From NCBI GenBank assembly GCA_902779035.1, contig CACZAH010000005.1:1-58354 (forward strand): DNA of 58,354 nucleotides, written 5' to 3'. The notes beneath the pieces were generated by a model. The model was not told the origin of the DNA. It made no database searches and was given only the letters and a program-made list of their open reading frames with translations. This DNA is from an uncultured Erysipelotrichaceae bacterium. Its GTDB lineage: Bacteria > Bacillota_I > Bacilli_A > RF39 > UBA660. This document shows, in pieces, positions 9,640 to 18,067 of the stretch. The position numbers were made by a program, and so were the translations under genes. Numbering within the stretch: position 1 is the first letter of the stretch; each line of letters begins with the position of its first letter.

Positions 9640-9807
9640 ATGATATGGCTAATGAAAGTTGCAAAAGAAATGGGATATGATTTTACTTTAGAAGAATATA
9701 AAGATGCAAATGGTGTATATTTTAAGAAACTAGGAGTCTGGAAAACAATAAAAACACTCTGGCATTTTAGTAAAGTAGTTAAATCTGCAGAAAAAGAAAA
9801 TAAATAA
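9640..9807 (+). CDS. small Nif11-leader-like peptide
   Basis: A 55-codon frame contains the segment VAKEMGYDFTLEEYKDANG, which resembles the Nif11-type leader peptide of some RiPP precursors. The C-terminal part (VYFKKLGVWKTIKTLWHF...) is basic and hydrophobic with no cysteine. A strong AGGAGG at 9631-9636 lies only three bases from ATG 9640. It is ideally spaced for ATG 9645, which opens a different frame that stops after 11 codons. The gene may therefore have lost its true N-terminus through a frameshift. No maturation enzyme is adjacent. A clear terminator follows. Function as a precursor peptide is inference. Confidence 0.5.
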   Translation: MIWLMKVAKEMGYDFTLEEYKDANGVYFKKLGVWKTIKTLWHFSKVVKSAEKENK

Positions 9808-9825
9808 ATGCTAAATGCTTACTAA

Positions 9826-9865
9826 AGTAAAATGGCTGAAAACAACGGCCATTTTACTTTTTATA
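9826..9865 (+). terminator. intrinsic terminator after the Nif11-like gene
   Basis: AAGTAAAATGGC pairs with GCCATTTTACTT across a short loop, followed by T residues on the plus strand. Confidence 0.85.
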
Positions 9866-9876
9866 TTATCTAATGA

Positions 9877-9966
9877 ATACTCCCCGGGTCAAGACCTCGA
9901 TTGTCCTGATGGACAATCGACTCTCTTCGAGAGCGGGGTATCTATAATCTGCAGTTTAACAACTGC
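9877..9966. other. compact four-stem cloverleaf-like structure plus hairpin
   Basis: Bases 9877-9941 can form a closing stem (ATAC-CCCC with GGGGTAT), GGT-CAAG-ACC (9887-9896), a nine-pair stem CGATTGTCC-TGAT-GGACAATCG (9898-9919) and CTCTC-TTC-GAGAG (9921-9933), with almost no unpaired linker. A separate hairpin GCAGTT-TAAC-AACTGC follows at 9951-9966. The patch is far more GC-rich than its surroundings. It lies between convergent genes. It does not read as a tRNA. It could be an RNA, an origin or a recombination site; I cannot tell which. Confidence 0.5.
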
Positions 9967-9998
9967 TCACTTATTAAAATGTTGCAAACTGGATATTT

Positions 9999-11315
9999 TT
10001 ATCTAGAAATCCCCCAGAATCCTGATTTATTTGAACCTACTCTATAAATATAATCTTCCTTTTTTAATTTTCTGATTATTTTTTCTACATAACTTTCACT
10101 AATATTAACTTCATCTACTAGCTCTGATATAGTAATTCTTGAATTGTTTTTCATTTTATCTAATACTTTTTTCTCATTATCATTTAATTCAGTATAATCA
10201 TTATTGCTATTATTATTCTCTAATAATTCTTTATTAATAGGAATAGTTACTATTATTGTATTATCACTGATGTAAAATGCATCTTTCCCATACTTACTTA
10301 TGATAAGTGGAATCCCATGCCCAGTTTGATCTATTAAATCTAAATTAGTAAATATATTTAAAAGCGCAGAGTTTACTGGTTTACTTACCCCTTTAAAGAA
10401 ATCATCTTTATTAAGTGCTTTAGGTAATCCACCATTAGATACAATCTCAATTCTATCATCATAGATATAAACTGCTGGAGGTATCTTTTCAGTCCATCTA
10501 GTATGTACACATGCATTTAACCATGCTTCTTTAAAGCATGCATAATCAAAATAACTTTCCTCAACTCTTTTTATACCACCTAATTTTACTTTTGTTTCAT
10601 TAATTACATTCATATATTCTAAAACATCATTGACAGCAGTAATCAAGCATTTATTTCCATATTCTGTTCTTTTAACCATAACTGATTTATCAACTCCAGC
10701 AAATGTGACAACCTTAATAGATATATCATTAATATCGGATAATAGTTCTGCCATATAGTTATATCTACCATCACTAGTTAATAATTTCATATTATGTTCA
10801 AATTCTTTTTCATTTATATTATAACCATTTATAACATACAAATTCTTCAATGTTTTAAAAGTTAAATCAGTTCTAATAGTAGCCTCATCAACAATTAAAT
10901 CAGGTTCTCCTTTAGAATTAATTAATTGATATAACATTTCTGGCGAAACCTTTTTATCTTCATCAAAAGATCTAATATAGTATTTATCAAATGCAGAATA
11001 TATATTAGCATTACCTTTAGCGCTTACCTTAATAATTGTTTTATCATTAACTAATTCCATACTTATAACCGGAATAACTTGTGGTTTAATCCCTTCTGAT
11101 ATTTTTCTTGAAATATCTCTTAAAGTACTTTCAGTAACATCTTTCTGACCGATAATTGTACCATCGTTTTTAACACCAAAATAAAGTGTTGCTTCTCCAT
11201 GCTTATTAAGCATAGAAGACAGTGATATTACACCAGCCGTTAATTCACTTGTACTTTTTTTAAATTCAACTACTTCGCTTTCCATTCCTAAACTATTATT
11301 GTTTGATTCTTTCAT
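9999..11315 (-). CDS. AlbA_2/Schlafen-type ATP-binding protein with C-terminal winged helix
   Basis: This 438-residue protein begins with an AlbA_2 (divergent AAA-4, Schlafen-like) domain: EVVEFKKSTSEL followed by LYFGVKNDGTIIGQ. The middle has a HATPase-like segment (EAWLNACVHTRW, IEIVSNGGLP, TGHGIPLII). Residues about 375-438 form a winged helix (TISELVDEVNISESYVEKIIRKLKKEDYIYRVG). Proteins of this make-up are commonly annotated as transcriptional regulators and some are tied to mobile or defence loci. It is monocistronic and lies behind three 12-base tandem repeats that may be its operator. The substrate or target is unknown. Confidence 0.82.
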   Translation of the reverse strand: MKESNNNSLGMESEVVEFKKSTSELTAGVISLSSMLNKHGEATLYFGVKNDGTIIGQKDVTESTLRDISRKISEGIKPQVIPVISMELVNDKTIIKVSAKGNANIYSAFDKYYIRSFDEDKKVSPEMLYQLINSKGEPDLIVDEATIRTDLTFKTLKNLYVINGYNINEKEFEHNMKLLTSDGRYNYMAELLSDINDISIKVVTFAGVDKSVMVKRTEYGNKCLITAVNDVLEYMNVINETKVKLGGIKRVEESYFDYACFKEAWLNACVHTRWTEKIPPAVYIYDDRIEIVSNGGLPKALNKDDFFKGVSKPVNSALLNIFTNLDLIDQTGHGIPLIISKYGKDAFYISDNTIIVTIPINKELLENNNSNNDYTELNDNEKKVLDKMKNNSRITISELVDEVNISESYVEKIIRKLKKEDYIYRVGSNKSGFWGISR

Positions 11316-11366
11316 ATTATCCCTCTTTCAAAAAATATTATATCATTAATTATCCTAAAACGCAAT

Positions 11367-11402
11367 TTATCCCTTACTTTATTCCTTACTTTATTCCTTA
11401 CT
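11367..11402. repeat. three tandem 12-base repeats upstream of the AlbA_2 gene
   Basis: TTATCCCTTACT (11367-11378) is followed by two identical TTATTCCTTACT units ending at 11402. They lie about 50 bases upstream of the AlbA_2 gene start, where a promoter or operator is expected. Autoregulation is an inference. Confidence 0.75.
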
Positions 11403-11405
11403 ATC

Positions 11406-11433
11406 AAAAAAGTAGAATCCTATATTCTACTTT
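11406..11433 (-). terminator. intrinsic terminator of the YbjQ/ABC operon
   Basis: AAAGTAGAAT pairs with ATTCTACTTT over a 5-base loop; on the minus strand a run of T follows. It ends the operon 13837-11436. Confidence 0.8.
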
Positions 11434-11435
11434 AA

Positions 11436-11855
11436 TTACTTCATTTGACTATCATTTAGTATTGATGTTTTGCATTTCATTTCAAGTTGTTTTACATTAT
11501 CATAATAACATGTACTAATACCTTTTTCATCAACACATTCTGTTGCTTTTTCACAAAGTTTTGCCTCTTCAGTTACTTTAGGATCATTTAACATTTTAAA
11601 TACTACATTAAGTAATAGTGATATTAATATAGTAACAATACTTAAAATAAGAAATAAGATTGCTATACCTTTACCTTTATAATTCATTCTTTTTAATGTT
11701 GCTAATCCTATTATTGCGAATATAAATGAAACTAATGATAAACAAAGACTTAAAGTTGTAAATAACTTAATATCTTTCATTATAAATGATAATACTATAA
11801 CTGCAACTAAAGCAATTATTGAAATAAGTACAAACGGACTGAACTTTTTATTCAT
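11436..11855 (-). CDS. small four-helix membrane protein, function unknown
   Basis: From the ATG at 11855 the product is 139 residues. It is preceded by AGGAGG with 8 bases spacing, so this start is preferred to a GTG three codons earlier. Four hydrophobic segments occupy about residues 8-110, in a pattern like DUF4190-type proteins. A short C-terminal tail contains four cysteines (KLCEKATECVDEKGISTCYY...KCK), which may form disulfides outside the cell or bind metal. It is the last gene of the operon after the ABC permease, 34 bases downstream. I do not recognise a specific function. Confidence 0.7.
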   Translation of the reverse strand: MNKKFSPFVLISIIALVAVIVLSFIMKDIKLFTTLSLCLSLVSFIFAIIGLATLKRMNYKGKGIAILFLILSIVTILISLLLNVVFKMLNDPKVTEEAKLCEKATECVDEKGISTCYYDNVKQLEMKCKTSILNDSQMK

Positions 11856-11889
11856 ACACTTCACCTCCTAACTAAACTATATAATAGAA

Positions 11890-12618
11890 TTACTTAATTT
11901 CTTTTTTACTACTAATTATACTGCCTAATATATAAGATACAATAATATATACTATACATATAATAATTACTGTTATCCCTTTATTATTAGTAGCATTTAC
12001 TATCCAAAATTTAGATATTCCAATATTAGTTTTAAATTTTAATAATGTATCTATTGTAAACAATAGTGTTGGAGCTAAAAAGTTTGTTAAAATACATGCA
12101 ACAAGTGCTCCACTTGGTTTAGATACAATTGATGATATTAATGTATATAATGATGCAATGCCTAGTAAATTGATATAACTAATACCTATTTTACCAAGTA
12201 CATTACTATTTAGCATTACAATTTTACCACCTGCTATAAATGTAACAATATAAGCAAATATAAATGAAGCAATAAACATAATTGTTACACCAAACATAAT
12301 AGTAAAAAATTTAGATGCAAATACTTGTTTTCTAGAAAAACCTCTAGCTATTATATTTTTCATAGTACCATTAGATACATCTAATGTGTAGAATAAAGCA
12401 ATAAATATTGCAACAAATAAATCAAATGAACCTGGATTTAAGAAATCTATAAGTGTATCATTAGAATTAATATTAAGTGTCTTATGTGTTATAAAGTTAG
12501 CAGTTACTACATTTGCAATTATTCCAAGTGATGCAAATGCGATAAGAACAATTGTACAGATATAAAATGATTTTTGTTTAAATAAATTATGAATATTAAA
12601 CTTATTTAATCTATTCAT
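11890..12618 (-). CDS. ABC-2 type transporter permease
   Basis: The 242-residue product (ATG at 12618) has six predicted membrane segments and resembles permeases paired with BcrA-type ATPases. It overlaps the end of the ATPase gene by 8 bases (ATGAATAG arrangement), which implies translational coupling. The SD AGGTG lies inside the upstream gene. The ATPase and permease together would make an exporter of the peptide/antibiotic-resistance type. Substrate unknown. Confidence 0.85.
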   Translation of the reverse strand: MNRLNKFNIHNLFKQKSFYICTIVLIAFASLGIIANVVTANFITHKTLNINSNDTLIDFLNPGSFDLFVAIFIALFYTLDVSNGTMKNIIARGFSRKQVFASKFFTIMFGVTIMFIASFIFAYIVTFIAGGKIVMLNSNVLGKIGISYINLLGIASLYTLISSIVSKPSGALVACILTNFLAPTLLFTIDTLLKFKTNIGISKFWIVNATNNKGITVIIICIVYIIVSYILGSIISSKKEIK

Positions 12619-13513
12619 TAGTATCACCTATCTTTCTAATAAAGTACTCTTCTAAACTATCCACCTCAGTATATATTTCACTAACTAGTATTCCTTTTTT
12701 TACTAAGTATTTATTGATTAAAGCACTACTTTCTAAGTTAGAATATAATACTAATTTATCCTTAATACTATCTATTTTCTTTATATCAAACTCACTCTTA
12801 ATTAATTCTTTTGCTTTTTCATTATCATCAGTTTTAATAATTAATTTATTCTTACAATTATTAATTAATTCTTTAGCAGATACTTCTTCAAGCAATACTC
12901 CATTATTAATAATTCCATACTTAGTAACTACTTTAGCAAGCTCATCAAGTAAATGACTTGATATTAAAAATGTAATACCTAATTCTTTATTAAGTTTTAA
13001 AATAACATCTCTAATCTCTTTAATACCTGCTGGATCTAATCCATTAATTGGTTCATCAAGTACCAAGAAATCAGGATCTCCTAAAAGTGCGATTGCAATA
13101 CCAAGTCTTTGTCGCATTCCAAGTGAGAAATCTCTTGCTTTCTTCTTACCAGTTTTATCAAGATTAACAAATTTTAATATATCATTAATCTTAGACTCAT
13201 CTGCTCCATATAATATTGAAAATCTCTTTAAATTTTCATATGCTGTTGCATTCTTATAAAGTCCTGGTGCTTCTATTAAAGAACCTATTTTATTACCAAC
13301 TTCTTCAATTCTTTTACCACCAAATAGTTCTACTTCTCCTGAACTAATACTAGTTAAAGATAAAACTGTACGCATAAATGTAGTTTTACCTGCACCATTC
13401 TTACCAATAAATCCGTATATATCTCCCTTATTAATAGTCATTGAAACACCATCAACAACTTTTCTTCTTCCATATAATTTAGTAAGTTTATTTGTTTTTA
13501 AAACTGTCTCCAT
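12611..13513 (-). CDS. ABC transporter ATP-binding protein (BcrA-like)
   Basis: This 300-residue ATPase has Walker A (GFIGKNGAGKTTF, about 33-45), the ABC signature as SLGMRQRLG near 135 and Walker B FLVLDEPINGLD near 155, followed by the H-loop SSHLLDEL. The C-terminal ~80 residues are the extension seen in bacitracin/lantibiotic-type exporters. It partners the overlapping permease. The gene follows the YbjQ-like gene by nine bases. Role in immunity or drug export is inferred from family only. Confidence 0.92.
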   Translation of the reverse strand: METVLKTNKLTKLYGRRKVVDGVSMTINKGDIYGFIGKNGAGKTTFMRTVLSLTSISSGEVELFGGKRIEEVGNKIGSLIEAPGLYKNATAYENLKRFSILYGADESKINDILKFVNLDKTGKKKARDFSLGMRQRLGIAIALLGDPDFLVLDEPINGLDPAGIKEIRDVILKLNKELGITFLISSHLLDELAKVVTKYGIINNGVLLEEVSAKELINNCKNKLIIKTDDNEKAKELIKSEFDIKKIDSIKDKLVLYSNLESSALINKYLVKKGILVSEIYTEVDSLEEYFIRKIGDTNE

Positions 13514-13522
13514 AATACCTCC

Positions 13523-13837
13523 TTACTTTAATTTAACAGCAGTACCATATACTATAATTTCTGATGCCCCTTGCATTACACCAGATGAACCATATCTAAC
13601 ACCAACTATAGCATCCGCACCTAAACTGTTAGCTTCCTCTATCATACGCGATGTTGCAACACTTCTTGCCTCAGCAATCATCTTAGTATAGCTTTTTACC
13701 TCTCCACCTACGATATTTTTCATACCAGCAAGAAAATCTTTACCAATATTTTTTGATTGAACCATTTCTCCTTTAACAATACCTAATGCCTCAATAATCT
13801 CTTTTCCTGCAACATTTTCTGTTGTAACTATTAACAT
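13523..13837 (-). CDS. YbjQ/DUF74 family heavy-metal-binding-like protein
   Basis: The product (104 residues from ATG 13837, preceded by AGAGGTGAG) matches the YbjQ family throughout: MLIVTTENVAGKEI at the start, SKNIGKDFLAGMKNIVGGE in the middle and EANSLGADAIVGVRYGSSG near the end. The family forms a pentameric alpha/beta fold whose biochemical role is not settled. First gene of a four-gene operon with an ABC exporter. The earlier in-frame start six codons upstream lacks a suitably placed ribosome site. Confidence 0.88.
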   Translation of the reverse strand: MLIVTTENVAGKEIIEALGIVKGEMVQSKNIGKDFLAGMKNIVGGEVKSYTKMIAEARSVATSRMIEEANSLGADAIVGVRYGSSGVMQGASEIIVYGTAVKLK

Positions 13838-13904
13838 AAAACTCACCTCTCGCAATTATTATATAAAATTATTTAAAAAATTACTAGACCTTTTTTAAAA
13901 ATAA

Positions 13905-13926
13905 AAGCTGGGAATAAATCTCAGCT
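13905..13926 (-). terminator. intrinsic terminator of the six-gene envelope operon
   Basis: AGCTG and CAGCT pair around an 11-base interval; on the minus strand TTTTATTTTT follows. It lies directly after the GGDEF-like gene. Confidence 0.65.
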
Positions 13927-13930
13927 ATAC

Positions 13931-15946
13931 TTAATTTGAATCTTTATTATTACGCATATCTATTGTTGCTTCATTAACTGCATCATCAAATGTTTTAATT
14001 GCATCAACAATCATCGAATATCCACTTGCTGCACCAAATCCATGGTCTAGATTCTTAAATAGTTTTTGTAATTTTCTTAAATATGCTATAACAGTTTTCT
14101 CTGGATATCCAACTAAATAGATTAAGAATTCATTACCATCTGTTCTAATTATTTCAGTATTAGGTAATTGTGAAGTAATTAATATATTAGCAGCTTGTAA
14201 TATTATCTTATCTCCTTCTTCTCTACCATAATTATCATTTATATATGCAATATTATTTAAATCTACTACAATAATTGATTGTGGATATACTTCAGACTCA
14301 TCCCACTCTTCTACTTTACTATTTAAATATGCTCTATTCTTAAGTGATGTTAATTGATCAATATATTTTAACTTTTCTTCTTTAGTTAAAGTAGTCTTTT
14401 TAGAATTACGTATCTTTTTAATTATTAATCTAATCTTATTAATTATTGCAAGTATTAATAATACAAATATAATAATTATAATCATTAACATCAAATAGAA
14501 ATAATCAACTGTGTTATAAGATATACTATTATATCCATCTTCTACTACACTATTTATATTAATATAATTTATATAGAAATCAAATAGTGTTGCGAATGTT
14601 GAGTTAATATTAGAATTATTAATAATAAAGTTATAATCTATATCACTAACTATAGAGTCTACTTTATAATTTTTAAAATTACGAGTCTTATAATATTCAA
14701 AATCTTCTAGATTAATAACTACTACTTCATTTGATTTCATAGAAGTAATTAATTTATGCATAGACGAGTATGTATTATACTTTACACCATTTGCTTTAAG
14801 TATTCCAGCAATCTTACTGTTATTTACAGTAACTACCTTATAATTCTTTAAATCACTAACACTTTTTACATTAACATGACTATTATACGGAGACAATACT
14901 ACCATTTTACTATTAATAGCAGACTTAGTAATAAATGAATCTTTCTTAATATTTATATCATTATTATTAAGCATAATATCTACTTTACCATTTTCATAAT
15001 CAGTAACAAGCGCTTCTATAGTATCATACTCTTTATACTTAATCTCTACACCTGCAAAATTACTAAATGATTTTAATATTAAGTTATTAATACCAGTAAG
15101 CTTACCTTTTACAAGTTTATCGTAAATACCATCTTCTACAAATCCATAAACATAAGTTTTAGATTTAATATCAGTTTGTTTTAAAGTTGGTACACTCTTA
15201 AAATCATAATAATTAGTAAGTAAATGGTTACTATATGATTTATTAAAGTTGCTTTTTGACCATTTACTATAGTACTTAGTTAATACACTATTAAGGTTAG
15301 CATCTCCCTTTAAAGTGATTACATAATCTTTAGTTTCTGACAAAAATTCATATGATATAGCAAGCCCTTTACTAGATGCATACTTTGTAATATCACTCTT
15401 AAGTAGTATTAAAGCATCTATATTACTTGCACTATTAATCATTTCCGATGCACTCTTATATGTTGTAAATGTATTAGTATCATTAAAGTAATTAGTAAAT
15501 TTATTTATATCAGACTCTAATATACCTATATTACTATTAGAAACAACACTAGTACTATTTATTACTTTAGCACTATTAAATACCATTACATAATTGTCAC
15601 GATATACTAGGATATCATTAGCATCACTCTTATCTTTAATAGTAAATGAATAACTATTCAAATCAGTATCCCCAACTCTAAAAGCTGAAGGATTAAAACT
15701 TAAATTAGTACTCTTAGATACATAGTTTAGAAAATCAAATATAACACCATTACCGTTATAAGTAAAAGCTGGAACATCATTTAATACAGATATATCTATT
15801 ACATTAGTTTTATTATTATCTATCCATTGTTTTTCTGCAATTGTTAATGTATCTTTTTTATTATTTAATACATAAAACAAAAAAAACAAAGATAATATTA
15901 CTAATATAGTTGATATTAATATTATTATTTTATTTTTCTTTTTCAT
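13931..15946 (-). CDS. membrane sensor with solute-binding-like domains and degenerate GGDEF domain
   Basis: The 671-residue protein has an N-terminal membrane anchor (about 7-27) and a large extracytoplasmic part (30-480) resembling two bacterial solute-binding (PBPb-type) domains, the first opening with LTIAEKQWIDNN as in BvgS-type sensors. A second membrane segment follows at about 485-505, then a cytoplasmic GGDEF-type domain (about 530-665). YGREEGDKIIL is conserved, but the active-site signature reads DGNEF instead of GGDEF, so diguanylate cyclase activity is doubtful. It may be a c-di-GMP or nucleotide-binding relic. Last gene of a six-gene operon, SD AAGGTG. Confidence 0.82.
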   Translation of the reverse strand: MKKKNKIIILISTILVILSLFFLFYVLNNKKDTLTIAEKQWIDNNKTNVIDISVLNDVPAFTYNGNGVIFDFLNYVSKSTNLSFNPSAFRVGDTDLNSYSFTIKDKSDANDILVYRDNYVMVFNSAKVINSTSVVSNSNIGILESDINKFTNYFNDTNTFTTYKSASEMINSASNIDALILLKSDITKYASSKGLAISYEFLSETKDYVITLKGDANLNSVLTKYYSKWSKSNFNKSYSNHLLTNYYDFKSVPTLKQTDIKSKTYVYGFVEDGIYDKLVKGKLTGINNLILKSFSNFAGVEIKYKEYDTIEALVTDYENGKVDIMLNNNDINIKKDSFITKSAINSKMVVLSPYNSHVNVKSVSDLKNYKVVTVNNSKIAGILKANGVKYNTYSSMHKLITSMKSNEVVVINLEDFEYYKTRNFKNYKVDSIVSDIDYNFIINNSNINSTFATLFDFYINYININSVVEDGYNSISYNTVDYFYLMLMIIIIIFVLLILAIINKIRLIIKKIRNSKKTTLTKEEKLKYIDQLTSLKNRAYLNSKVEEWDESEVYPQSIIVVDLNNIAYINDNYGREEGDKIILQAANILITSQLPNTEIIRTDGNEFLIYLVGYPEKTVIAYLRKLQKLFKNLDHGFGAASGYSMIVDAIKTFDDAVNEATIDMRNNKDSN

Positions 15947-15957
15947 AAATCACCTTA

Positions 15958-16392
15958 CTACCAAGCAAATGAATCTTTTGAATTATGTCTTGTAACGTTT
16001 ATAGGATATACTTCACTATCCTTATTATCACTAGTTACGTATAATGAGAAATCATAATATTTTAACTCTTTTTTACTAAAATCTTTAAGTAATTCATTAG
16101 ACATATTTTTAACAGTTTCGATATCAACATCCTCACTTAAATTAATAATAATTTTCACACTACATAGCTTAGTATATATATCAATATCATTAACTTTATC
16201 AATAGTCTTTATTGTCTCTTTTGCTTTCTTTATAGTTTTAGATGATATTTCATAGTTGTCACTATCACTACAACGAGAACCGTAAACACTTTTATTACCA
16301 CTAATTACTTTAATAAAAACAAAAAGTAAAATAATTAAGATAATGATACTACCTATAATAACCATTTTTTTATTTTTCAAAAGATTTTTCAT
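15958..16392 (-). CDS. single-pass membrane protein, function unknown
   Basis: From ATG 16392 the product is 144 residues, with one membrane segment at about 10-30 and an extracytoplasmic domain. That domain has a mixed alpha/beta pattern (TIDKVNDIDIYTKLCSVKII, then VDIETVKNMSNELL). Two cysteines lie outside the membrane. It sits 12 bases after ytxH-like and 11 before the GGDEF-like gene. No family recognised. Confidence 0.7.
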   Translation of the reverse strand: MKNLLKNKKMVIIGSIIILIILLFVFIKVISGNKSVYGSRCSDSDNYEISSKTIKKAKETIKTIDKVNDIDIYTKLCSVKIIINLSEDVDIETVKNMSNELLKDFSKKELKYYDFSLYVTSDNKDSEVYPINVTRHNSKDSFAW

Positions 16393-16404
16393 AATACACA
16401 CTTC

Positions 16405-16812
16405 CTATTTTGCTTGTTTACTCTCTAGTTTATTTAATACTTCCTTAGTTACATCAATTGCCTTAGAGCGAATAGACTCTGCAGTTTTTTCCATAACTGG
16501 AGTACCTTTTTCTTTTACATACTCAACTAAATCCTCTGCTTTATCACGAATCTTCTTACCTTGTTTTTTCGCAATCTCAATAGCAGTTTCTTTATCAAGA
16601 TTTTTAATTCCATCTTTAATCTCGTTAATTTTAGCAATCACTGCTTCTTTTACTTCTTCCTTATCTAGTTCTTTAGCCTTTTTAACTAAATCATCCATCT
16701 TATCTTTTAACATCTTTCTAGTTTCTTTCCCACTACGTGGTGCGAATAAAATACCTAACCCTGCTCCTATAGCAGCTCCTAATACAAATTTTCCTAATCC
16801 TTTTTTACTCAT
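16405..16812 (-). CDS. YtxH-domain protein
   Basis: The start MSKKGLGKFVLGAAIGAGLG followed by ILFAPRSGKETRK is the YtxH signature: one glycine-rich membrane helix, then a long charged helical tail (about 30-130) that is probably a coiled coil. YtxH-type proteins are linked to general stress in Bacillus, but the molecular role is unclear. The start overlaps the preceding DUF948-like gene by 8 bases, as ytxG and ytxH are paired in Bacillus. That pairing supports both calls. Confidence 0.85.
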   Translation of the reverse strand: MSKKGLGKFVLGAAIGAGLGILFAPRSGKETRKMLKDKMDDLVKKAKELDKEEVKEAVIAKINEIKDGIKNLDKETAIEIAKKQGKKIRDKAEDLVEYVKEKGTPVMEKTAESIRSKAIDVTKEVLNKLESKQAK

Positions 16813-17092
16813 CTAAATCATTTCCTTTCCTTTTGTTAATAAACTTATTAATTAAATTTGTAATCAAAAGTATTACTTTATCACTTATTTGATCAACAAA
16901 TGAACCAGTTTTCTCAAATACATTAAATACACCATCAGTCTTAGTTAGTTTATCATCAATAACTTCTAGTGTTTTATCTACTTTAGATATTGTCTTGATT
17001 AATTTTATGCCTATTATAATAAATATTATTACAAGTACTAGTAACGCCAGTATTAAATCTATTATTAGAAATTCTTTAAAATCAAGCGTCAT
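16805..17092 (-). CDS. DUF948/YtxG-like membrane protein
   Basis: From ATG 17092, within the end of the upstream gene, the product is 95 residues. It has one membrane helix (LIIDLILALLVLVIIFIIIG) then an amphipathic helical tail (ISKVDKTLEVIDDKLTKTDGVF) typical of DUF948/YtxG. It overlaps both neighbours, indicating translational coupling. The pairing with YtxH is the main support. Confidence 0.7.
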   Translation of the reverse strand: MTLDFKEFLIIDLILALLVLVIIFIIIGIKLIKTISKVDKTLEVIDDKLTKTDGVFNVFEKTGSFVDQISDKVILLITNLINKFINKRKGNDLDE

Positions 17093-18065
17093 AAGCATCA
17101 TCTCCATCATACATAGTATCAATTAAATTAAATAAATCATCATCATCATCAAAACTACTTGTATCTTTATTTTTAGTATCTTTACTATCTTTATTAAGTA
17201 AACTATCTAACTCTTTACCAATATCCATTGTAATATTTTCTAAATCTCTTAAATCAGTGTCAGATTTAGTTGGTGTTGCTTCTTCTTCTAAATCATCAAA
17301 GAAATCAGTATCAACTCTCTTACTCTTAGTTTTATTCTCATCTTTAAAAAGAATTGAATTACTACCAAATAATGTATTTTCTAACTCATCTTCTAGTGTA
17401 CCATAAGCCTTTTCCCTTATTGAATCAACACTAAGTCCATCAACTGATTTATAGTTTTTATCATTTTTACTAACAATATCTTCTTTATGATAATTCTTAT
17501 CTAAAATACCATATACAGGAGATATTATTGGAGTAGGCTTAAACTTTAAAGGTTTAGCCTCAATCTTAGTATTACCTTGATAAGGCTCTTTAACTCCACC
17601 ATTTTCTTCATTATACTTCTCTAAATACTCAGTCGCACTTTTAAGTGGATCATAATCTTTCTTCTTCGTTTCAGTTTTAACATCTACATTATTATAACCA
17701 TACTTTGTATCTCTTGTATTTTTTTCTTCTACTTCACGATATTTCTCTTGCAAATCAAATTTATCATTATTATTACTTCTAGTCTCTTTAACATCTCTTT
17801 TAGGTTCAGCTTTCTTAAAGTAATTATCTAAATCATTGAAATCATCATCAGTAAAGAATACTGGTTTTTTCTCTTCCTTCTTCTCTGGTATTTTAAAATC
17901 ATCAAAATCATCATACGACCTAGTCTCACGAGTAGGTCTTTCCCAAGTAACTTTCTCTTGCTTTTTATCAGGAATAATCTGTTCAATTTTCACTTCATCC
18001 TTTGGTTTTTCATCTTCTACTACTTCTTCTGTAAACATATTTTTTACTTTGTCTAAAAACTTCAT
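17082..18065 (-). CDS. acidic, mostly disordered protein, function unknown
   Basis: The 327-residue product starts MKFLDKVKNMFTEE, an amphipathic helix that could bind membrane. Nearly all the rest is low-complexity Asp/Glu/Lys-rich sequence expected to be disordered. Against that background a short hydrophobic segment, KPTPIISPVYGILDKNY (about 175-195), stands out and looks like a conserved linear binding motif. An acidic C-terminus (SSFDDDDDLFNLIDTMYDG) ends the protein. SD AAGGAG precedes ATG 18065. It lies between the lipoprotein and DUF948-like genes. I recognise no family with confidence; a scaffold or cell-division-associated adaptor is a guess. Confidence 0.65.
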   Translation of the reverse strand: MKFLDKVKNMFTEEVVEDEKPKDEVKIEQIIPDKKQEKVTWERPTRETRSYDDFDDFKIPEKKEEKKPVFFTDDDFNDLDNYFKKAEPKRDVKETRSNNNDKFDLQEKYREVEEKNTRDTKYGYNNVDVKTETKKKDYDPLKSATEYLEKYNEENGGVKEPYQGNTKIEAKPLKFKPTPIISPVYGILDKNYHKEDIVSKNDKNYKSVDGLSVDSIREKAYGTLEDELENTLFGSNSILFKDENKTKSKRVDTDFFDDLEEEATPTKSDTDLRDLENITMDIGKELDSLLNKDSKDTKNKDTSSFDDDDDLFNLIDTMYDGDDAYDA

Positions 18066-18067
18066 AA

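Noticed and set aside
9890-9945. tRNA gene in the cloverleaf-like structure
   Set aside because: The loops are only three to four bases, with no anticodon loop of seven and no T-loop consensus.
11367-11402. CRISPR array
   Set aside because: The three 12-base units are directly adjacent, with no spacers and no cas genes.
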